From positions 1 to 45,695 of the forward strand of contig NZ_JARVKY010000039.1 of assembly GCF_029813785.1 (NCBI RefSeq): a stretch of 45,695 nt of DNA. The letters are read 5' to 3'. Source of the DNA: Streptomyces sp. DH41. Its GTDB lineage: Bacteria; Actinomycetota; Actinomycetes; Streptomycetales; Streptomycetaceae. The translations under genes were made by a program, and so were the position numbers. Numbering within the stretch: the stretch's first letter is position 1; each line of letters opens with the position of its first letter. This document shows positions 1 to 6,432 of this stretch, in pieces. The notes under the pieces were generated by a model, which did no database searches, was not told where the DNA came from, and was given only the letters and a program-made list of their open reading frames with translations.

Positions 1-131
1 AGCACACCAGCAATGCTTTCACTCGAACGAGGTACGGCAGCGACCTGTGAATCTCAGCTCAGTGTCGGATCCGACTTCAATCCGACATCGACCGTGAGAT
101 TCCGACACGAAATTTGAGACCCTACACACGG
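1..131. repeat. TCCGAC repeat cluster downstream of the helicase gene
   Basis: No gene is visible here. The sequence TCCGAC occurs at 70-75, 81-86 and 101-106 and inverted (GTCGGA) at 64-69. GTCGGATCCGAC at 64-75 is a perfect palindrome, and arms at 62-69 and 101-108 are perfectly complementary. It lies just past the stop of the minus-strand helicase gene, so it could end that transcript or be a protein-binding cluster. I see no T-rich tail. Confidence 0.4.
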
Positions 132-1583
132 TCAGAAGCCCTGCCCCATGGCCTCGATCTTGCTGAACCTGCCGCGGAATCCAGCAGTCACAATGCCTGT
201 GCTGCCCTCACGGTTCTTCGCAACGATCATGTCGATCTCGCCGGCCCGCTCGCTCTCCGGCTCGTAGTAGTCCTCGCGGTGGAGCAGGATGACCGCGTCG
301 GCGGCCTGCTCGATCTCGCCGGACTCACGCAGGTCCGACAACTGCGGGACCTTGCTCTCCCGACCGGTCGTCTGACGTGAGAGCTGGGCAGCGGCGAAAA
401 CGGGAAGGTCGAATTCCAACGCGATCTCCTTGAGGCCGCGGGCGATGGCGTCAACCTCGTTGGTGCGGTTCCCGCCCCGGCTCTGGCCGTCGGGCTTGAT
501 GATCTGGAGGTAGTCGATCGCGAGCGCGTGGGGCAGGCGGTCCTCGATCTGCCAGCGGCGCAGGGCCGAGCGGATCTGCGGCACGGTGATGCCGCCGGGC
601 GGAACGATGAGCCGAAGGGGCGAGGCGACGACACGGCCGCGGACCTTGTCGTACTTCTTCCACTGATCCGGGGCCAGGGCCCGCTTGCGGATGTCGTGCT
701 GCGGGATCTCAGCCTCTGCGGCAATCAGCCGGTTCATGATCTGGCGGCGGGCCATCTCCAGCGAGACGAACGCCGCCGGCCGACCATGTACGACAGCGAG
801 GTGGCGCATGAGATCGAGCAGCGCCACCGACTTACCCATACCGGGGCGGCCCGCGAGGATCACCAGGTGGCCCGGAACGGTGCACAGCATCGACTGGAGG
901 TCCTCCCACGGCATGGGCAGGCCCGGGTTCTCGCCTGCGGCCTGATCGTCTTCCCAGGCCTCGACCAGCTCCTCCATGGGCATGTCCCACCCGGCGGGGT
1001 CCTTGCCCATGTCGAAGCTCGCCTGGAGCGCCAGTAGTCGGGCGGCGGAGGCCTCGATCACTTCGGCCGGGTCCGCGTCCTGGGCATAGCCCATCGCGGT
1101 CACCTTCGTACCGGCCTCGATCGCCTGCCGCAGCTTCCACTTGTCACGGACGATCTCGGCGTAGTACGACGCGTTCGCCGCCGTCGGTACGGTCTGCACC
1201 AGGGTGTGCAGGTAGGAGGCGCCGCCGACCTTCGCAAGGTCGCCGCGCTGGGTAAGCTCCGCCCCCAGCGTAATGGGATCGACCGGCTCGCCCTTGCCGT
1301 ACATGTCGACCATGGCGTTGTAGATCGTCTCGTGGGCGGGCTTGTAGAACTCGTAGCCCTTGAGAATTTCCACCACCTCGGTGATGGCGTCCTTGGAGAG
1401 CTGCATCCCGCCGAGGACGGACTGCTCGGCATCCAGATCCTGCGGCGGTACTCGGTCGAAGCCGTTAGACGCCCCCCGGAAGGTGTCGGGGACATCGCCG
1501 TGGTCCTGAGCAGGCAGCATCACGGGGTCGCCCTCGAACAGGCTGCCTTCGCCGGCGGGGGTCTGGGGTGTCATGCTGGTCAT
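132..1583 (-). CDS. DnaB-like replicative helicase (pSLA2 Rep2-type)
   Basis: A 483-residue hexameric replicative helicase, expected to load at the plasmid origin and unwind DNA. The N-terminal DnaB domain starts at PPQDLDAEQSVLGG (about 46-59). The RecA-like core has Walker A GRPGMGKS (245-252), the DnaB signature FVSLEM (about 272), Walker B LAIDYLQII (354-362) and a late RESGEIEQAAD stretch typical of the helicase C-terminal motifs. Length is normal for DnaB. The ATG at 1583 follows a modest AGAAGAGA ribosome site; a second in-frame ATG lies three codons on. It sits 87 nt downstream of the initiator gene on the same strand, the same order as the initiator plus DnaB-like helicase pair described for the linear plasmid pSLA2. 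Function is confident from motifs; the Rep2 role is inferred from context. Confidence 0.93.
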   Translation of the reverse strand: MTSMTPQTPAGEGSLFEGDPVMLPAQDHGDVPDTFRGASNGFDRVPPQDLDAEQSVLGGMQLSKDAITEVVEILKGYEFYKPAHETIYNAMVDMYGKGEPVDPITLGAELTQRGDLAKVGGASYLHTLVQTVPTAANASYYAEIVRDKWKLRQAIEAGTKVTAMGYAQDADPAEVIEASAARLLALQASFDMGKDPAGWDMPMEELVEAWEDDQAAGENPGLPMPWEDLQSMLCTVPGHLVILAGRPGMGKSVALLDLMRHLAVVHGRPAAFVSLEMARRQIMNRLIAAEAEIPQHDIRKRALAPDQWKKYDKVRGRVVASPLRLIVPPGGITVPQIRSALRRWQIEDRLPHALAIDYLQIIKPDGQSRGGNRTNEVDAIARGLKEIALEFDLPVFAAAQLSRQTTGRESKVPQLSDLRESGEIEQAADAVILLHREDYYEPESERAGEIDMIVAKNREGSTGIVTAGFRGRFSKIEAMGQGF

Positions 1584-1670
1584 CGGATCTCTTCTCTTGA
1601 CGGGTTGGGATCACCACGGCGGCCGGTTTCTTCGCGGGAGCACGGCCGCCGTGACGTTTGTAGGGGCGGA

Positions 1671-2912
1671 TCAGACTGCGGCGGGTTGCCGCATGCCACC
1701 GGGGTGGCACTCGGGGCACTTCACCAAACGACCGCCTTGCCGACGGAACCGCTCGGCAACGAGTTCGGGCGGGGTGCCGTCGTTGCACTCGCCGCACCAC
1801 TCAGGGACGGCAGGCCGCTGGCCGGGCACCTTCGTGCCGCGCGGCGCCGGGCACTGCGGATGGGTCTTAGCCCGGGCCAGGTCCAGGTAGTTGCGGCTGA
1901 CCATGAACGGGACCACCGCCTGCGTCAGCCACTCCGGGGAGTCCTCCGCCGCGATGGCCTCGGCCGCGTCCATGGCGATGCCGTCCAACTGACGACGGCT
2001 CGGGCGAGTGCCACGCTCTGCCTTCCACAGGTTCGCGAACTGCTCAGCAACGGCAGCAGCAGCCACGGCGGGGTCTTCGCCGACTCCCTTGCCCGGCACC
2101 AAGGTGGTGTTCGTCGGCGCAGCCGGAATCTCTCTCTCTTCGACCGTCTCCTCAGCCATGTCACCGGGTACCGCTGGGGCACCCGTGACAGGAGAGAGAG
2201 AAGACCTAATAGGAGTCTGAATACCACCCTTGTTTCCGCTGGTCAGCGGCTTGCAGCCGCTCGATTTCTGCGCTCGACTGCTCGATTTCTGCTGAGCGCT
2301 GCTAGAAATCGAGCGGTCGAAACGACCTGCGGTTTCGTCTCCCAGGCCCTCGGCGGGAGCCTGTTCCTCCAGGTCAGTACGACCGCTCATTTTTGAGCGG
2401 ACGACGCCCTCGGGGGTCTTCGTGTGGGTCGGCGGGGTGATCGGGTTCTCGCGCCAGTCGGGCCGGTACGCGTCGAGCTTCTGCCACGTGTTCGCCCAGC
2501 CGACATGCACGTCCGGGGGGAGGTCGTGAACCTTGTAGCGGCGGGAGATGGTCTGGATGCCGCCCTTGCCGGTAGAGGTCACGATCCGCTCGCCGTCCGG
2601 GTTGGTGACGAGGTTGGCCTTCTCCAGGCGCTTGAGCGCGGCTCGCACGGTCGACTCGCCGACCGGCTTCTCTCCCTCCTCGGTCAGCAGCCAGCACAGC
2701 TCATCGACCGACATCCGGCGCAGGCCCCGCGGGCTCGACGTCAGCATGGCGCGCAGCAGCGTGTAGAGCTTGAAGTCGGTGGGCTTCATGCCCGAGAGAT
2801 GCAGCACCCAGTGCCGAACTACGGCGGGCGACCAGTAGTCGGTGATATCGCCCTCGAACAGGAACTCACCCTCGTCGGGCGTCGGCCGACGAGGAAGACG
2901 CCGACGACTCAC
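1671..2912 (-). CDS. Plasmid replication initiator, winged-helix protein with internal iterons (Rep1-like)
   Basis: Likely initiator protein of 413 residues. Near the N-terminus are two helical segments reading like a winged helix (FKLYTLLRAMLTS, then MSVDELCWLLTEEG, then ESTVRAALKRLEKANLV), the usual form in plasmid initiators and phage regulators. The C-terminus has two CxxC pairs (CGEC and CPEC) that could bind zinc. A serine-rich linker between them is encoded by the repeat region at 2259-2400, listed separately. The reading frame is open back to a TTG at 3053, but I prefer the GTG at 2912 because it overlaps the stop of a well-started upstream ORF as GTGA, a coupling arrangement. The helicase gene follows directly. 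The initiator role rests on this pairing and the internal repeats, not on a recognised catalytic motif. Confidence 0.72.
   Translation of the reverse strand: MSRRRLPRRPTPDEGEFLFEGDITDYWSPAVVRHWVLHLSGMKPTDFKLYTLLRAMLTSSPRGLRRMSVDELCWLLTEEGEKPVGESTVRAALKRLEKANLVTNPDGERIVTSTGKGGIQTISRRYKVHDLPPDVHVGWANTWQKLDAYRPDWRENPITPPTHTKTPEGVVRSKMSGRTDLEEQAPAEGLGDETAGRFDRSISSSAQQKSSSRAQKSSGCKPLTSGNKGGIQTPIRSSLSPVTGAPAVPGDMAEETVEEREIPAAPTNTTLVPGKGVGEDPAVAAAAVAEQFANLWKAERGTRPSRRQLDGIAMDAAEAIAAEDSPEWLTQAVVPFMVSRNYLDLARAKTHPQCPAPRGTKVPGQRPAVPEWCGECNDGTPPELVAERFRRQGGRLVKCPECHPGGMRQPAAV
2259..2291. repeat. Iteron-like direct repeats inside the initiator gene
   Basis: GCTCGATTTCTG occurs at 2259-2270 and again at 2280-2291, a 21-bp period that places both copies on the same helix face. 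A third copy, AGAAATCGAGC, lies inverted at 2304-2314. Further inverted repeats follow, including CCGCTCA/TGAGCGG at 2383-2400. The region encodes only a Ser/Gln-rich linker of the initiator, so the DNA is free to carry binding sites. Iterons inside the initiator gene are the known arrangement in pSLA2-type origins. Confidence 0.6.
2383..2400. repeat. Inverted repeat in the putative origin
   Basis: CCGCTCA and TGAGCGG flank a four-T centre. It shares the GCTC element with the nearby direct repeats. It may be part of the origin or a hairpin in the mRNA. Confidence 0.4.
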
Positions 2913-3007
2913 GGGGTCACCGCCGGCGGAGTCGCGGGCGGCCCTGCGAGGGCCACGGAGGGAGTCAGTGTCGCGACGCTGCGTGTTGCGGGCGAGGTGT
3001 GGATCAT
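2909..3007 (-). CDS. 32-codon ORF coupled to the initiator gene
   Basis: Short ORF beginning MIHTSPATRS and ending PPAVTP. Its ATG at 3007 has a strong ribosome site, AGGGGAG, ten bases upstream. Its TGA overlaps the preferred GTG start of the initiator gene in the sequence GTGA. It is rich in Ala, Pro and Thr with no recognisable domain. It could be a leader peptide that sets initiator synthesis by translational coupling, a known way to control plasmid copy number. Alternatively it is spurious and the initiator starts at TTG 3053. No homology can be claimed. Confidence 0.4.
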   Translation of the reverse strand: MIHTSPATRSVATLTPSVALAGPPATPPAVTP

Positions 3008-3248
3008 GGTGCGGGGTCTCCCCTGGGTGGTTTGGGGAGCCGCAGACCGGCAAGTGACGGAAAAGAGACGTTGAGCTGGGACACGCTGCTGCGTGCTAGC
3101 CGCTACTCGTTCTATCCTGGTAGTGGTGACCTCGGGCCCCTGGCAGGGCTCGGGCCCCGGCGTCATCGCCGACCTACGACTCAAGCTGTGGAGGCGGGAG
3201 TCGATTTGGGTGGCCGTCCTGCTGGCAAACAGGGCGGCCATCGGCGTT

Positions 3249-3416
3249 TTAGGGGGCTCGTGCCGGCCGGAGCGAGTCGAGGATGTAGCCACCGGCGGAC
3301 GTGCTGCGGATGACTGGCCATCCTTCGATCTTGCACCGCTGGCACCGGAGTCCTGAACGCATTTTCGAGCTGCTGGTGCGTTGCTGCGGCGAAGACGGGT
3401 GCTGAGTACGAGTCAT
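3249..3416 (-). CDS. Small CxxC protein, unknown function
   Basis: A 55-residue protein, MTRTQHPSSP to RPARAP, with one CQRC motif in the middle (about residues 25-28). The ATG at 3416 has an excellent ribosome site, AGGAAGG, seven bases upstream, and an in-frame stop lies just before it, so the start is secure if the gene is real. A lone CxxC could help bind a metal as a dimer. It sits between the GNAT gene and the replication genes on the same strand. I do not recognise the family. Confidence 0.5.
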   Translation of the reverse strand: MTRTQHPSSPQQRTSSSKMRSGLRCQRCKIEGWPVIRSTSAGGYILDSLRPARAP

Positions 3417-3582
3417 CGTGGTGCCTTCCTGGTTCCGTTGGTTTCACCGCGATTGCGGCTACTCGGATCAGTGCGGCGCCGACCACCACAATCGGCTGCC
3501 GCCCTGCGCAGTTCCTCCCGGTGTGCTCGGGAGGGGAGCCCTGCATCTCGCGCATTGTCCTCCCCCGAGGACCACTGCGTGG

Positions 3583-4149
3583 TTAGCCTGCCAAACCCGG
3601 TGTGTCGACGGTGTACAGGGGTGCTTCGGGGTACACAACGAACGACGCAGGGCGTTGCGCCATCCAGCCGGACAAGCGGTGGGAGGGCGCCAAGGTCCGA
3701 ACGTGCTCGAACCCTTGGTTCAGGTAGTAGCTCTGCAACTTCGCGTTGTCGCGCCAGACGTCCAGCCGAAGCCACGGGAGCCCTCGGTCACGTGCAACGC
3801 CCCCGGCCCAGTCGAGCAGTCGGCCTCCAAGCTGCTGACCAGCCGCCGAGCGAGCCGTGATGAGCTTCGAGACATAGACCGCCGACTCGGGGTCGTCAGC
3901 CCTCGTCCAGAAGTCCGCATCCGGACGCGCCAGGGTGATGGTCCCCAGCAACTCGCCGCTGGCGTCGGGAACCACCCAGGTGCGCCCCTCAGCGATGTCG
4001 ACCTGCCACTTAGCCAGGGCGCGCTCACGGAAACCGGGCGAACGCCACTGATCGATGCCTGCGTTGGCAAGCCACTCCTCGGCTTCGATCCGCAGCTTCA
4101 TGAGGGCGTTGGAGTCGTCCGGGGAAGCTGGGCGGATGAGCTGTGACAA
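3583..4149 (-). CDS. GNAT-family N-acetyltransferase
   Basis: A 188-residue acyl-CoA-dependent N-acetyltransferase; substrate unknown. The core motif A region reads VYVSKLITARSAAGQQLGGRLLDWA, where AAGQQLGG is the pyrophosphate-binding loop (the Q/RxxGxG/A signature). It is followed by LRLDVWRDNAKLQSYYLNQGFE, the usual GNAT motif B with the tyrosine near the acceptor site. (Each stretch is quoted only as far as needed.) The gene begins three bases after the stop of the GntR-type gene, so the two are probably co-transcribed; GntR-GNAT pairs are common on Streptomyces plasmids. The protein may be cargo or may modify a small toxic molecule; nothing here decides. Confidence 0.88.
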   Translation of the reverse strand: MSQLIRPASPDDSNALMKLRIEAEEWLANAGIDQWRSPGFRERALAKWQVDIAEGRTWVVPDASGELLGTITLARPDADFWTRADDPESAVYVSKLITARSAAGQQLGGRLLDWAGGVARDRGLPWLRLDVWRDNAKLQSYYLNQGFEHVRTLAPSHRLSGWMAQRPASFVVYPEAPLYTVDTPGLAG

Positions 4150-4152
4150 GGG

Positions 4153-4932
4153 TCAGTCCTCGATCTCGTAGACGAGCGTGTTGAGGTCACCGGGGGCGAT
4201 GGTGACCATGCAGCGGACGGCGGTTCCAGCCGAGTTGTAGCCGACTCGGACGTGTCGGAGGACCGGGACCGTGCTGCCGGTCGGGAGCCCGAGACGCACG
4301 GCCTGGTCGGCGGTCAGGGTCCACGCGCGCAGCTTGTCCACCTTGCGCGTCTGGGCGTACTGCCTGTCCTTGATGTTGGCGAGGATGCCTCCCGGCATGG
4401 TGACGTCCTCTTCGTCCATAAGCGGCGTATCGAACGCGACCTCGGTAGGGAACCAACTGTCGGCGAGCTGGAACGGCTCACCGTCGACGCGGCGGGTTCG
4501 CCGGCGGGCGACGACGAAGGTTCCGGGCTGGACGCCAAGCTCCCTCGCGATGTCCGCGGGCGCGCGCTCCACGCTGACGATGGGGGTGTCCTGGCTAGGC
4601 ACCCGACCGAGTTCGAGGATCGCGGCCTTCCAGTCGTCTATGCCGTTCTCGACGTCGTCGCGACGATTGCCGTGCTCGAACCGGTGCATGGCGAACTCGA
4701 TCGGCTCGACTCGCCGAACGAAGACGCCCTTCCCCTGCTGGCTGGTGACACGTCCTTCGGCCCGGAGGATTCCGATGGCTTGCCGAAGTGTCTCGGCGCT
4801 CGTCTCGAATTCCGCGACCAGGACGCGAGTTGGCGGTAGCTGGCGCTCAATGTCGCCGTTGTCGATACGCGAACGCAGGACAGTGGCGATGTCTTTCGCC
4901 CCCATCCGCTTCTTTGGCTGGCGGGTTGTCAT
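4153..4932 (-). CDS. GntR-family repressor with UTRA effector domain (KorSA-like)
   Basis: A 259-residue regulator. Residues about 10-75 form the GntR winged helix (AKDIATVLRSRI, LPPTRVLVAEF, SAETLRQAIGILRAEG, then the wing QQGKGVFVRR). The rest is a UTRA/HutC ligand domain with the usual RRTRRVDGEPFQLADSWFP core. In Streptomyces conjugative plasmids, HutC-type GntR proteins (KorSA of pSAM2, KorA of pIJ101) repress transfer functions. That job fits here, because the gene is divergent from the transfer operon and matching operator-like sites lie in both promoters. There is no ribosome site before the ATG; a -10-like TAGTCT ends eight bases upstream of it, which suggests a leaderless mRNA. The family is certain, the target inferred. 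Confidence 0.9.
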   Translation of the reverse strand: MTTRQPKKRMGAKDIATVLRSRIDNGDIERQLPPTRVLVAEFETSAETLRQAIGILRAEGRVTSQQGKGVFVRRVEPIEFAMHRFEHGNRRDDVENGIDDWKAAILELGRVPSQDTPIVSVERAPADIARELGVQPGTFVVARRRTRRVDGEPFQLADSWFPTEVAFDTPLMDEEDVTMPGGILANIKDRQYAQTRKVDKLRAWTLTADQAVRLGLPTGSTVPVLRHVRVGYNSAGTAVRCMVTIAPGDLNTLVYEIED

Positions 4933-4939
4933 GCCGAAC

Positions 4940-4964
4940 AGACTACCCGGCTTGTCTAGTGAAG
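4940..4964 (-). promoter_or_regulatory. Repressor promoter -10 with operator-like site
   Basis: On the minus strand TAGTCT (4945-4940) fits the actinobacterial TAnnnT -10 box, and transcription would start at or next to the ATG at 4932. CTTGTCTAGTGAAG at 4951-4964 lies just upstream, in the -35 to -10 spacer. It matches 12 of 14 bases of a second site at 5078-5091. The -35 box itself is weak. Autoregulation is the simple reading. Confidence 0.55.
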
Positions 4965-5070
4965 CTACCCCGGGATGGGACTTCTTTGGCTGCCGACTCC
5001 ATTTCCGCAGGTAGAAGTTGCTTTCCCAGTTGCAGTGACGCGCCGTCAGAGCCGTTGCGGCTCCTGGTTG

Positions 5071-5100
5071 TTGACGGCTTGCCTGGTGAAGGCTTACGGT
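5071..5100 (+). promoter_or_regulatory. Transfer operon promoter with operator in the spacer
   Basis: TTGACG (5071-5076) and TACGGT (5095-5100) are separated by 18 bases, a good match to the vegetative sigma promoter of Streptomyces. The spacer carries CTTGCCTGGTGAAG (5078-5091), nearly the same as the site in the repressor's own promoter. A bound repressor would block polymerase. The expected transcription start is near 5107. Confidence 0.65.
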
Positions 5101-5108
5101 CTTTCCAG

Positions 5109-5130
5109 CTTCCCCAGTTAACTAGGGAAG
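5109..5130. promoter_or_regulatory. 22-bp near-palindrome, third operator candidate
   Basis: A 22-bp inverted repeat with one mismatched pair: arms CTTCCC and GGGAAG around a centre holding the perfect palindrome AGTTAACT. It sits at the expected transcription start, shares the CTT...AAG ends of the other two sites, and would suit a dimeric GntR protein. Confidence 0.5.
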
Positions 5131-5153
5131 TGGTCGGGAAGGGTGTGCTCGTC

Positions 5154-5207
5154 ATGCCTTCTGACCTGCTTGAACTGCTCGAAAGCGCACCGCCAAAGCT
5201 GGTCTGA
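5154..5207 (+). other. 17-codon ORF in the transfer leader
   Basis: ATG at 5154 opens MPSDLLELLESAPPKLV and ends at TGA 5205-5207. A GGGAAGG element lies upstream but rather far away. Right after it, TCTGACCAG is repeated in tandem (5203-5211 and 5212-5220) and CCGTCA/TGACGG form a palindrome (5231-5244). It may be a leader peptide or nothing. Confidence 0.25.
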
Positions 5208-5269
5208 CCAGTCTGACCAGCACGGGACCACCGTCAGATGACGGCAGGCCGGGGCGGGGGTGCACGTCA

Positions 5270-5289
5270 CTTGAGAACTGAACAGCGTG
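5270..5289 (+). promoter_or_regulatory. rRNA-leader boxA-like antitermination element
   Basis: CTTGAGAACTGAACAGCGTG closely resembles the boxA region of actinobacterial rRNA operon leaders (core TTGAGAACTCAA followed by AGYGTG, from memory), where Nus factors load and make polymerase resist termination. Here it lies about 165 nt into the leader of a transfer operon about 10 kb long. This is a sequence resemblance; antitermination is inferred. Confidence 0.6.
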
Positions 5290-5313
5290 CCAAGAGATGA
5301 GTAATTGGGCCGG

Positions 5314-5351
5314 GCCGCCGGGCGCTCTCCATGCGAGGGCTGCCCGGCGGC
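5314..5351 (+). promoter_or_regulatory. Strong leader hairpin after the boxA-like element
   Basis: GCCGCCGGGC (5314-5323) pairs perfectly with GCCCGGCGGC (5342-5351), extended by a G-U pair, around a 16-nt loop. It has no T tract, so it is not a simple terminator. Its place just after the boxA-like element recalls processing stems or boxB-type hairpins of rRNA leaders. Confidence 0.55.
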
Positions 5352-5372
5352 ACTCCAAAGGCACAGGTCATG

Positions 5373-5435
5373 AGGGGCGTGCCCGACTGGTTCGGGCTCT
5401 CCGGAGACAGGGGTTCGAGTCCCCGCTCGCCTACC
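5373..5435 (+). ncRNA. tRNA-like element lacking a normal anticodon arm
   Basis: The 3' part has a T-arm: GGGG, loop TTCGAGT, CCCC (5410-5424), then CTCGCCT and ACC. The 5' part reads AGGGGCG (5 of 7 pairs with CTCGCCT), then T8-G9 and a D-arm-like CCCG-ACTGGTT-CGGG (5382-5396) with the A14 and GG of a D-loop. Only the 10-bp palindrome TCTCCGGAGA replaces the anticodon arm, so this cannot be a decoding tRNA. It could be a remnant of a tRNA attachment site, an RNase P-type processing signal, or a structured leader element. Confidence 0.45.
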
Positions 5436-5498
5436 GCGCCGTCCCTCGTACGGCGCGACCCCCGACACGGCGATTGCAGCGCCGATGTGCCGGGGGTC
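5436..5498 (+). promoter_or_regulatory. Two consecutive strong hairpins before the first transfer gene
   Basis: GCGCCGT/ACGGCGC (5436-5442 and 5450-5456) is followed at once by GACCCCCG/CGGGGGTC (5457-5464 and 5491-5498), whose interior holds a further GGCG/CGCC stem. They end 16 bases before the AAAGGAA ribosome site of the gene at 5530. They may attenuate, protect or cut the transcript. Confidence 0.55.
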
Positions 5499-5529
5499 CA
5501 CGGATCAACCAGCAAAGGAACCGATCCGC

Positions 5530-5958
5530 ATGACCATCATCGCAGTCACCACCGCCGCCCCGATCCGCACCAAGGCCGTGTCCGACGGTGTCGAGGACGT
5601 CGTCAACGAGGCATGGAGCGTGTTCGGTGAGGTACAGGACCTCGTGAAGCTCGGCATCGAGGTCGAGGTGACCGTCCGCCCCGGCCAGATCCTCGCGGAC
5701 CTGGTCGTCCGCAAGGAAGCCGCGCACCTGCTTCCGGCCCTGGTCAAGGAGCTGGAGAACAGCGGCATCACCCGGACCGAGAGCGGCTTCCGGGTCGCCG
5801 GGACGATGTGCCAGGGCAACGTGAGCCTGCGCATCATCGTCGACAGCTCGCAGATCACCGTCGAGCAGATCGAGGCCTTGGTTGCCGCGGTCGACGTCGA
5901 CTTCGACGCGTTCGCCGCCGGCGCCGAGTACACCGAGTACACGGGGTGGGCCGCATGA
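5530..5958 (+). CDS. First transfer-operon gene, unknown function
   Basis: A 142-residue acidic protein, MTIIAVTTAAPIRTK to YTEYTGWAA. It has no signal peptide and no membrane segment. The sequence alternates strands and helices (VEVTVRPGQILADLVVRKEAAHLLPALVKEL, quoted in part) and looks like a compact alpha/beta protein. The ATG at 5530 has an AAAGGAA ribosome site nine bases upstream. Its stop overlaps the next start as ATGA (5955-5958), so the two are translationally coupled. I do not recognise the family. Being first in the operon it may be a regulator or transfer accessory. Confidence 0.7.
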   Translation: MTIIAVTTAAPIRTKAVSDGVEDVVNEAWSVFGEVQDLVKLGIEVEVTVRPGQILADLVVRKEAAHLLPALVKELENSGITRTESGFRVAGTMCQGNVSLRIIVDSSQITVEQIEALVAAVDVDFDAFAAGAEYTEYTGWAA

Positions 5959-6374
5959 CCATCACCCTGCTCACCCGGCCGAAGAAGAGGGCCGTCCAGC
6001 ACTTCCACGACCAGCACGGGCCGATGGACGGCTGGTCCGGTGACGACTTCGAGCACTTGCTCGACCTGCTCGTCGTTGTGAACGCCCCCGGGCCGCTGGC
6101 TCGGCTCCGCTTGCGGCTGACGCTGCTGATGTGGACCGGCGCAGCGATGCCGCTCTACGCCCTCGGTGAGCTGCTGTGGGCGATGCAGAACCGGGCCTCC
6201 GAGCGGCTGGAAAAGCTCATGGACCGGCTGGACGACCGCTGCTCGAACATCGAGGCCGCGTGCAGGCGGGCCGGTGACCACGCGCTGGTCGAGCGCGTCA
6301 GCAACGCCTTCGAGTGGATCTCGACCCTGGCCAACTCCGTTGGCCGTACCGCCGCCCGCCGCGTACGGGGCTGA
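5955..6374 (+). CDS. Transfer-operon protein with a hydrophobic segment, unknown function
   Basis: A 139-residue protein starting at the ATG that overlaps the previous stop. After a basic N-terminus, a hydrophobic stretch LTLLMWTGAAMPLYALGELL (about 55-75) could be one membrane span. The rest is helical and charged (ERLEKLMDRLDDRCSNIEAA), probably a coiled coil. Small membrane-linked proteins of this kind are usual next to spd genes in Streptomyces plasmids. No family is recognised. Confidence 0.65.
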   Translation: MTITLLTRPKKRAVQHFHDQHGPMDGWSGDDFEHLLDLLVVVNAPGPLARLRLRLTLLMWTGAAMPLYALGELLWAMQNRASERLEKLMDRLDDRCSNIEAACRRAGDHALVERVSNAFEWISTLANSVGRTAARRVRG

Positions 6375-6432
6375 CGGACCGAACACCGAGGTGGCCGCCG
6401 GGAGGCGGCCACCTGCATGAGAGGAGGTCGGT

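Noticed and set aside
1206..2396. A 396-codon plus-strand frame across the replication genes
   Set aside because: It is antisense to the DnaB-like and initiator genes and has no motif or ribosome site.
5346..5435. A complete functional tRNA gene ending at the TTCGAGT T-arm
   Set aside because: I tried several 5' ends, but none gives a full acceptor stem plus a five-pair anticodon arm with a 7-nt loop.
5267..5515. Minus-strand ORF containing GERGLEPLSPESP
   Set aside because: This peptide is what the reverse complement of a tRNA T-arm encodes; it supports the tRNA-like element, not a gene.
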